Source of the DNA: Chloroflexota bacterium
Lineage (GTDB): Bacteria > Chloroflexota > Limnocylindria > Limnocylindrales > CSP1-4
NCBI GenBank assembly: GCA_021785115.1
Contig: JAJYGO010000013.1
Span: 1-5,955 of the forward strand
Direction: 5' to 3'
Length of the DNA stretch: 5,955 bases
Below, piece after piece: positions 1-3,899 of the stretch. How positions within the stretch are numbered: the stretch's first letter is position 1; each line of letters begins with the position of its first letter. The notes under the pieces were generated by a model that worked only from the letters and a program-made list of their open reading frames with translations, had not been told where the DNA came from and did no database searches. The position numbers and the translations under genes were made by a program.

Positions 1-715
1 CCTGCAGCGGCTCTCCTCCGGCGGACACCGTCAGCAGCAGCGACTCGATCTCCTCGGCCGCCTCCAGCCGTTCCCGCGGAGGATCGGCCCCCAACAGCAC
101 CCCTGAGTCGTCCGCCTCGAGCAGCGCCTGAAGCAACCGGACGGCTTTCCACGGAGAGGCGGGGTCGGCCGTGCACCTGACCAGCGACGTCCCGGGGGGC
201 ATGATCGCCGCGGTGCCAGGGGTGGGCGCGGCCGGCACCACTCGGTCCACCGTCCCGCCGCCGACGGCACCCGCGACACCGCGACCCGCGCCCCCGTCCA
301 GCGCGGCGCCGCGGTCGAACGCCGACGCAAGCTGCCGTCCGAGCGTGTCCGCCATCGGCTCCGCTTCGTCGGTCAGCGTCTCCCCCACGCCGACCTCGGC
401 GACGAGCACCCGCAGCACGTCGACCGCCGCGAGGAGCGTGCTCATGAACGACTGAAGACCGTCGAGACGCCCGTCCCGGACCGCACCGAGGACGCTCTCC
501 GCGGCGTGCGTGAGTCCCGCCATCCGCGCGTGCCGGATCGTGGCGGCCGAGCCCTTCAGGGTGTGGGCCGCACGGAAGACCTCGTTGATGAGGTCGGCCC
601 GCGGCTCTCCCTGTTCGAGCTCCAGCAAACCCTGCTCGAGTCGCTCGATCTGCTCGAGCGACTCGTCCACGAACAGGCGCTCATCGCCCGGCTGCAGGTC
701 CAGGTCCAGTCGCAC
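1..715 (-). CDS. cheA: Chemotaxis histidine kinase CheA, N-terminal part (runs off the left edge)
   Basis: CheA autophosphorylates on its Hpt domain in response to chemoreceptors and passes the phosphate to CheY/CheB in the cytoplasmic signalling array. About 238 residues are visible, counted from a GTG start at 715. The Hpt (P1) domain spans about residues 8-110, with the motif FRAAHTLKGSA; His51 is the phosphoacceptor, followed by Lys54-Gly55. An Ala/Gly-rich linker (about 130-174) follows. Residues 175-238 (pattern W-K-A-V-R-L-L-Q-A-L-L, then D-P-P-R-E-R-L-E) resemble the P2 CheY-binding domain. Dimerisation, ATPase and CheW-like domains would lie outside the window. I chose GTG 715 because an AAGGTGA ribosome site lies 7 bases upstream and the resulting N-terminus, V-R-L-D-L-D, resembles typical CheA starts. 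In-frame ATGs at 760 and 766 would add 15 or 17 residues but have no clear ribosome site. It follows the response regulator on the same strand after 160 bases, so co-transcription is possible but unproven. Confidence 0.9.
   Translation of the reverse strand, partial: MRLDLDLQPGDERLFVDESLEQIERLEQGLLELEQGEPRADLINEVFRAAHTLKGSAATIRHARMAGLTHAAESVLGAVRDGRLDGLQSFMSTLLAAVDVLRVLVAEVGVGETLTDEAEPMADTLGRQLASAFDRGAALDGGAGRGVAGAVGGGTVDRVVPAAPTPGTAAIMPPGTSLVRCTADPASPWKAVRLLQALLEADDSGVLLGADPPRERLEAAEEIESLLLTVSAGGEPLQ
637..665. repeat. Perfect 12-bp inverted repeat inside the start of cheA
   Basis: The arms CGAGTCGCTCGA (637-648) and TCGAGCGACTCG (654-665) are exact reverse complements separated by 5 bases. 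In the cheA mRNA this would form a 12-bp stem with a GCAGA loop, about 17-26 codons after the proposed start. The stretch also encodes the Glu/Leu-rich first Hpt helix, so repeated CTC-GAG codons may explain part of the symmetry. Confidence 0.7.
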
Positions 716-722
716 CGATGCC

Positions 723-729
723 TCACCTT
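723..729 (-). promoter_or_regulatory. Ribosome binding site deciding the cheA start
   Basis: Read on the minus strand this is AAGGTGA, whose AGGTGA core fits the anti-Shine-Dalgarno sequence. It is followed by 7 bases and then GTG at 715. It favours that start over the ATGs at 760 and 766, which lack a purine-rich site at normal spacing. Confidence 0.55.
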
Positions 730-805
730 CCACACCCTCGGGCTCGCCGGGGACGCGCATGCCCATTCAGGCATCGGCCGCAGGCACCGCCCGCTGAAGC
801 TGTCA

Positions 806-862
806 GGGGCGCGGATGCCGGACGGCGCCCCGCGCGTGCGGCCCCCCTCGGGTTTCCGGGGC
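806..862 (-). terminator. GC-rich inverted repeats after the response regulator; weak terminator candidate
   Basis: The 160-base gap 716-875 contains two possible hairpins: a perfect 7-bp stem (806-812 with 825-831, loop 12) and a 5-bp stem (841-845 with 858-862, loop 12). Neither is followed by a T-run on either strand, so neither is a standard intrinsic terminator. They could still be pausing or RNA-end-protecting structures between the regulator gene and cheA. Nothing else in the gap looks like a gene. Confidence 0.2.
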
Positions 863-875
863 GCCCACGTCGGGG

Positions 876-1541
876 TCAGTCAGGTCGGTCGAGGACGCCT
901 TCCCGGAGCGCGATCACGGCGGCCTGGGTCCGGTCCGCCGCGTGCAGCTTCCAGATCACGTTCTGCACGTGCTTCTTCGCCGTGTCCTCGGCGATCCGCA
1001 GCCTGGCACCGATCTCCTTGTTCGTCAGACCCTCCGCGACGAGGGCGAGCACGTCGAGCTCCCGCGGCGTCAGCGAGTACGCCTCGGCCGCGCCCATCAT
1101 CGGCAGGTCCCCGCGCGCCGACGCCGTCAGCGCCTCGCGGAGCAGCTCGGGGTCCACCGCGAGATGCCCGTCGCGCACCCTGGCGATCGTGTCGAGGACC
1201 TCCGCGCTCGAGGCGTCCTTGAGCAGGTAGCCTGCCGCGCCGTTGCGGATGGCTTCGACCAGGTACCCGTGGTCGTCGTACAGCGTGACGACGATCACGG
1301 CAGCCTCCGGGAGCAGCATCCGGATCCGCGGCAGGCACGTCAGGCCATCCTCGCCGGGCATGCGCACGTCGAGCAGCACGATGTCAGGCCGGAGCGCACG
1401 AGCCTGCTCGAGCGCGGAGGGACAGTCGGATGCGTGACCGACCACCGCCACCCAGTCGGCCGTCGCGAGCATCGACTCGAACCCCCGTCGTGCGAGCTCG
1501 TGATCATCCACGAGCAGGACGCGGACATCCTGCGGGATCAC
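876..1541 (-). CDS. NarL/FixJ-family response regulator with LuxR-type DNA-binding domain
   Basis: A 221-residue cytoplasmic transcription factor, presumably phosphorylated by the kinase encoded just upstream. The receiver domain (about residues 5-120) has the acidic pair Asp12-Asp13, phosphoacceptor Asp58 in LLDVRMPG, Thr86 and Lys108 in YLLKD. After a short linker, residues 156-213 form a LuxR-type helix-turn-helix (SLTPRELDVLALVAEGLTNK, then I-G-A-R-L and T-A-K-K-H-V). Length and layout are normal for the family and all key residues are present. The GTG start at 1541 overlaps the kinase stop (GTGA) and has a strong AGGAGGT site. The open frame continues upstream to 1934, but that part is antisense-like, out of frame within the kinase gene and lacks family similarity. 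Flagellar/chemotaxis promoters are plausible targets by location, but the sequence does not prove this. Confidence 0.95.
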   Translation of the reverse strand: MIPQDVRVLLVDDHELARRGFESMLATADWVAVVGHASDCPSALEQARALRPDIVLLDVRMPGEDGLTCLPRIRMLLPEAAVIVVTLYDDHGYLVEAIRNGAAGYLLKDASSAEVLDTIARVRDGHLAVDPELLREALTASARGDLPMMGAAEAYSLTPRELDVLALVAEGLTNKEIGARLRIAEDTAKKHVQNVIWKLHAADRTQAAVIALREGVLDRPD

Positions 1542-2956
1542 CCTCCACCTCCTCTTGGGATCACCGGGACCGCGCCCGGGTTCCCGCCGTCGTTCCCCCC
1601 GGGAGCATCGGAGCCCGCGCGGATCGCAGCGACCCTGTCGCGCTGGAACGGGATCGAGATCCGGACGCGGGTGCCGGCATGCGCGCGGCTTCGGACGGTC
1701 GCGCTGCCCCCCAGCCAACGGGCCTGCCGCGAGATCCCGAGCAGCCCGAGGTGGCCCTCGCGCGCCCGGCGCTCCGCCAAGGCGGCGTCGAACCCGCGCC
1801 CGTCGTCGGCGATCTCCACCACGCAGCGCGACCCGAGGACGCCGAAGCGGATCGTGACCGTGCGTGCACCGGCGTGGCGGACGGCGTTTGTGACGGCCTC
1901 CGCCGTGATGCCATAGAGAGCCCGCTCCACCCACCCGTCGAGCCTTGGCATGGCGCCCTCGTACCGCACCTCGGGCACCCCTTCGCTGGCGGTTCCCTGT
2001 GCCGCCGACGTGTCTCCCTCGTCCCCCCGCTCCCGTAGCCCGGCGCGCCGCTCCGCGAGAAGCGCATGCACGCGCATCTCCAGCGCCGCGCGCAGCCCCA
2101 ACTCCTCGAGCCCGGGCGGCGTCAGCCCGCGGACCAGTGCGCGCGTCTCCGCCACCGCCTCGGAGAGCCGCCGGGAGGCGAGATCGAGCTGTTCGCGGAG
2201 GCGCGGCTCCGGTGGCGCGTATGCCGTCGCGGCCTCCAGGTGGCGAAAGGCACCCACCAACGTCTGCGCGGCGGTGTCGTGCAGACGGTGGGCGAGTTCG
2301 GCGCGAGCGATCTCCAGTTCACGCGTCGCGTCCCGCGCGAGCAGGTCGATCCTCCGCTGCTGCCGTTCCAGGTCGCGCAGCTGCTGGAGCGAGGCCAGGT
2401 ACAGCTCGTGGTATTCGTCACCGGTCACGAGCATCTGTGCGAGCGCAGCGCTCGTCGAACGCCGCCGGGCCGCCGCCATCTCGCGGGTGAGGACCCGCCA
2501 CCGCGTGAGCGACTCGGGGTGGCGGAGACTCCGCGCTGCCGCCCTGACCGCTGCGGCGGAGGGATCGGGGACGGCCCGAGCCGCGCGCCGCAGGATCGCA
2601 GCTGACACGCGGACCGTGCGAGAGATCGCAGCAGCCTCCGCGGGAGCAGGCCGGCCGATCCGGAGCACGGCGACCTGGCGGCGCGATCCCATCGGTGCCG
2701 GGAACGCCAGCAGCCCGACGCCGGCCCGGCAGCGGTCGTGGGCCGGCCTCCCCGATGACAGGACCGACCTGACGACGGTCGTCGGGCACTCGCGACAGAA
2801 GGCGAGGCCGATGTCGTTGGTGCAGACGCTGGCGCAGAAGGGGTCGGCGTCCTCCCACCCCGCGACCAACAGCACCTTCGCGCGGTCACCTGGTTCGCGC
2901 GACCCGACCTCCCAGAGCTCCGCGGCCGAAAGCAGGTCCAGGTTGTCATCGGGCAT
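1538..2956 (-). CDS. Soluble NarL/NreB-type sensor histidine kinase with Cys-rich PocR-like sensor region
   Basis: A 472-residue kinase without any clear membrane segment or signal peptide, so probably cytoplasmic. Residues about 5-105 resemble the PocR-type ligand-binding domain: Pro39-Phe40-Cys41, Cys45, Cys54-x2-Cys57, then Gly69-Arg-Pro, His73 and Cys76-Arg-Ala-Gly. A charged, probably coiled-coil helix (about 180-224) leads into a HisKA_3 dimerisation domain with His224 in HRLHDTAAQ. The H-D-x3-Q pattern (Asp225, Gln229) is the one linked to phosphatase activity in this kinase family. The ATPase domain (about 340-436) has the N box around Glu351-Asn355, DDGRGF (382-387), a G-x-L-G-L-x-G-I loop (399-406) and Gly426-Thr427. 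A polar insertion (about 305-325) and a glycine-rich tail (436-472) are extra. It overlaps the response regulator by 4 bases, making a standard kinase-regulator pair. The ligand is unknown: redox, iron-sulfur or a small molecule are all possible. Confidence 0.92.
   Translation of the reverse strand: MPDDNLDLLSAAELWEVGSREPGDRAKVLLVAGWEDADPFCASVCTNDIGLAFCRECPTTVVRSVLSSGRPAHDRCRAGVGLLAFPAPMGSRRQVAVLRIGRPAPAEAAAISRTVRVSAAILRRAARAVPDPSAAAVRAAARSLRHPESLTRWRVLTREMAAARRRSTSAALAQMLVTGDEYHELYLASLQQLRDLERQQRRIDLLARDATRELEIARAELAHRLHDTAAQTLVGAFRHLEAATAYAPPEPRLREQLDLASRRLSEAVAETRALVRGLTPPGLEELGLRAALEMRVHALLAERRAGLRERGDEGDTSAAQGTASEGVPEVRYEGAMPRLDGWVERALYGITAEAVTNAVRHAGARTVTIRFGVLGSRCVVEIADDGRGFDAALAERRAREGHLGLLGISRQARWLGGSATVRSRAHAGTRVRISIPFQRDRVAAIRAGSDAPGGNDGGNPGAVPVIPRGGGG
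1547..1553 (-). promoter_or_regulatory. Strong ribosome binding site fixing the response-regulator GTG start
   Basis: Read on the minus strand this is AGGAGGT, 5 bases before GTG at 1541. It lies within the last codons of the kinase, which encode its glycine-rich tail. With the 4-base stop/start overlap it indicates translational coupling and settles the start inside a longer open frame. Confidence 0.8.
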
Positions 2957-2968
2957 TGCCGGAGTGTA
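2957..2968 (-). promoter_or_regulatory. Candidate -10 element for a leaderless histidine-kinase transcript
   Basis: Reading the minus strand, TACACT (2968-2963, T-A-n-n-n-T) ends six bases before the kinase ATG at 2956, so the predicted transcription start falls on or next to the start codon. No Shine-Dalgarno sequence precedes this ATG, which fits a leaderless mRNA. No convincing -35 box is seen. Confidence 0.35.
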
Positions 2969-2985
2969 TCTGCCCCCGGACGGGC

Positions 2986-3019
2986 CAGATCGTTCGTCCT
3001 GCCACCCCAGTACGATCTG
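2986..3019. repeat. Inverted repeat with 8-bp arms in the divergent intergenic region
   Basis: CAGATCGT (2986-2993) and ACGATCTG (3012-3019) are exact reverse complements separated by 18 bases. The arms lie just upstream of the candidate kinase promoter, a reasonable place for a dimeric regulator to bind. They interlock with the next repeat (3004-3036), so the two could not both form hairpins without a pseudoknot. Confidence 0.5.
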
Positions 3020-3036
3020 CGGCCGCTCTCTGGGGT
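3004..3036. repeat. Inverted repeat with 7-bp arms, interlocked with its neighbour
   Basis: ACCCCAG (3004-3010) and CTGGGGT (3030-3036) are exact reverse complements separated by 19 bases. The left arm falls within the spacer of the 2986-3019 repeat, and the right arm directly abuts the 3037-3056 palindrome. Confidence 0.45.
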
Positions 3037-3056
3037 CCTCACCGATATCGGCGAGG
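3037..3056. promoter_or_regulatory. 20-bp near-palindrome, candidate operator or flagellar sigma -10
   Basis: CCTCACCGATATCGGCGAGG is symmetric at 18 of 20 positions, the single mismatched pair being A3041 and C3052. The 10-bp core CCGATATCGG is a perfect palindrome. The core also contains CCGATAT, which matches the -10 box of flagellar sigma-28/sigma-D promoters (consensus GCCGATAA/T). If used on the + strand, transcription would start near 3055, about 54 bases before flgC. No TAAA-like -35 is visible at the expected distance, so an operator role is as likely as a promoter role. Confidence 0.4.
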
Positions 3057-3058
3057 CA

Positions 3059-3103
3059 CCCTCGCGCCGATGCTGACGCGAGTCGCGTTCCTCGAAGCGA
3101 GGG
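3059..3103 (+). promoter_or_regulatory. Structured flgC leader with competing hairpins over the ribosome binding site
   Basis: CCCTCGC (3059-3065) can pair with GCGAGGG (3097-3103), which contains the likely flgC Shine-Dalgarno GAGGG (3099-3103, 5 bases before ATG). Its left arm can instead pair as CTCGCG (3061-3066) with CGCGAG (3077-3082). That leaves 3083-3090 free to pair with 3094-3100, a 7-bp stem with one bulged G and a 3-base loop. These are mutually exclusive folds on paper; no energy calculation was possible. Confidence 0.3.
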
Positions 3104-3108
3104 CAGGG

Positions 3109-3516
3109 ATGGGCATCTTCGACACGCTCCGGATCGCCGCGTCGGGCCTCACGGCCCAGCGCCTGCGCATGGACGTGGCGTCAAGCAACATCGCGAACGC
3201 GGACACGACCGCGAGCCCCGGGGGCGGTCCCTACCGGCCGGAGGCCGTCGTGTTCACGCCGTTCGAGCTCGGCGGCGAGCCGGGCGCACAGGGTGTGTCG
3301 GCGGCTGCAATCGTGCAACCGGGAGCCGGCAGCCGCGAGGTCTATGACCCGTCCAACCCGGCCGCGGACGCGCAGGGCATGGTGACGTACCCCGACGTGG
3401 ACGTCGCCGCGCAGATGGCCGACCTGATCGGCGCCTCCCGGTCGTTTCAGCTCGACGCGACCGTCGCGAGCGCAGCGAAGCAGTCGGGGCTCGATGCCCT
3501 CGACATCGGACGATAG
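3109..3516 (+). CDS. flgC: Flagellar basal-body proximal rod protein FlgC
   Basis: FlgC is a component of the proximal rod, which crosses the periplasm between MS ring and distal rod; it is secreted by the flagellar type III system without a cleaved signal peptide. The 135-residue product is the usual family length. The N-terminus has the rod/hook signature: MGIFDTLRIAASGLTAQRLR, then M-D-V-A-S-S-N-I-A-N (21-30). The C-terminal helix region has the FlgC hallmark Y-D-P-S-N-P-A-A-D (79-87), VTYPDVDVA (92-100) and ASRSFQLDATVAS. I chose ATG 3109 because homology begins there and GAGGG lies 5 bases upstream. In-frame starts at 3070 and 2956 would add 13 or 51 unrelated residues. It is the first gene of the right-hand operon, 5 bases before fliE. 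Its usual partner flgB is not upstream. Confidence 0.96.
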   Translation: MGIFDTLRIAASGLTAQRLRMDVASSNIANADTTASPGGGPYRPEAVVFTPFELGGEPGAQGVSAAAIVQPGAGSREVYDPSNPAADAQGMVTYPDVDVAAQMADLIGASRSFQLDATVASAAKQSGLDALDIGR

Positions 3517-3521
3517 CGGCG

Positions 3522-3893
3522 ATGGGCGGGATCTCGACGATCGGCGGGCTCGGGGCGATCGGAACGACGGCCCAGGTTGCTGCAGGCGGCGTAGCCGCCG
3601 GGGTCGCGCCGGCCGGGCCGGCGACGGCGGGCGCGGGCGTCGACGCGGCTGCGGACGCCGGCGGTTCGGGGCAATCGTTCGCGGACTCGCTCGGGCAGGC
3701 GTTCTCCGAACTGAACGGGCAGCTCACCGCATCCGATCAGGCGATGGCCAGCTTCGCGGCCGGGACGTCTTCGGCCGACCTTGGCTCGCTCATGCTCCAG
3801 ATGCAGGAGGCCTCGCTCAGCCTCAGCCTCGGCGTGAAGGTGCGCGACGGACTGCTCGACGCCTACCGCCAGGTCATGCAGCTGCAGGTGTAG
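3522..3893 (+). CDS. fliE: Flagellar hook-basal body protein FliE
   Basis: FliE sits between the FliF MS ring and the rod and is needed for export of other rod proteins. The 123-residue product has the FliE C-terminal signature: F53-A-D-S-L, S62-E-L-N, S77-F with A-G-T (80-82), D86-L, M91-L-Q-M-Q-E-A-S-L-S-L-S-L, then VKVRDGLLDAYRQVMQLQV to the end. The first 50 residues are Ala/Gly-rich low complexity and make it somewhat longer than the roughly 100-110 residues common in the family. No internal start codon lies near the conserved part, so the long N-terminus appears real. It begins 5 bases after flgC with only a weak ribosome site, suggesting coupled translation. Its stop is 6 bases before fliF, in the same frame. 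Confidence 0.93.
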   Translation: MGGISTIGGLGAIGTTAQVAAGGVAAGVAPAGPATAGAGVDAAADAGGSGQSFADSLGQAFSELNGQLTASDQAMASFAAGTSSADLGSLMLQMQEASLSLSLGVKVRDGLLDAYRQVMQLQV

Positions 3894-3899
3894 TCACTC

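Noticed and set aside
942..1916. 324-codon open frame on the + strand opposite the response regulator and kinase end
   Set aside because: It spans two well-supported genes on the other strand and has no domain pattern. It is an antisense artefact of GC-rich codons.
1542..1934. 131-residue N-terminal extension of the response regulator
   Set aside because: The extension is Arg/Gly/Pro-rich and read from kinase coding sequence in another frame. The receiver domain begins just after the GTG at 1541, which has a strong ribosome site.
2440..2454. 7-bp-arm palindrome inside the kinase gene
   Set aside because: It is GC-rich and sits in codons for the Ala/Arg/Ser helix. There is no contextual reason to treat it as a site.
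1950..3347. 465-codon open frame on the + strand opposite the histidine kinase
   Set aside because: It is antisense to a complete, motif-bearing kinase and runs out of frame into flgC. Its product is Arg/Ser/Ala-rich without recognisable motifs, as expected for stop-poor antisense frames in high-GC DNA.
3607..3623. GC palindrome with 8-bp arms in fliE
   Set aside because: It lies in the Ala/Gly/Pro low-complexity part, is made only of G and C and has a one-base centre. Composition explains it.
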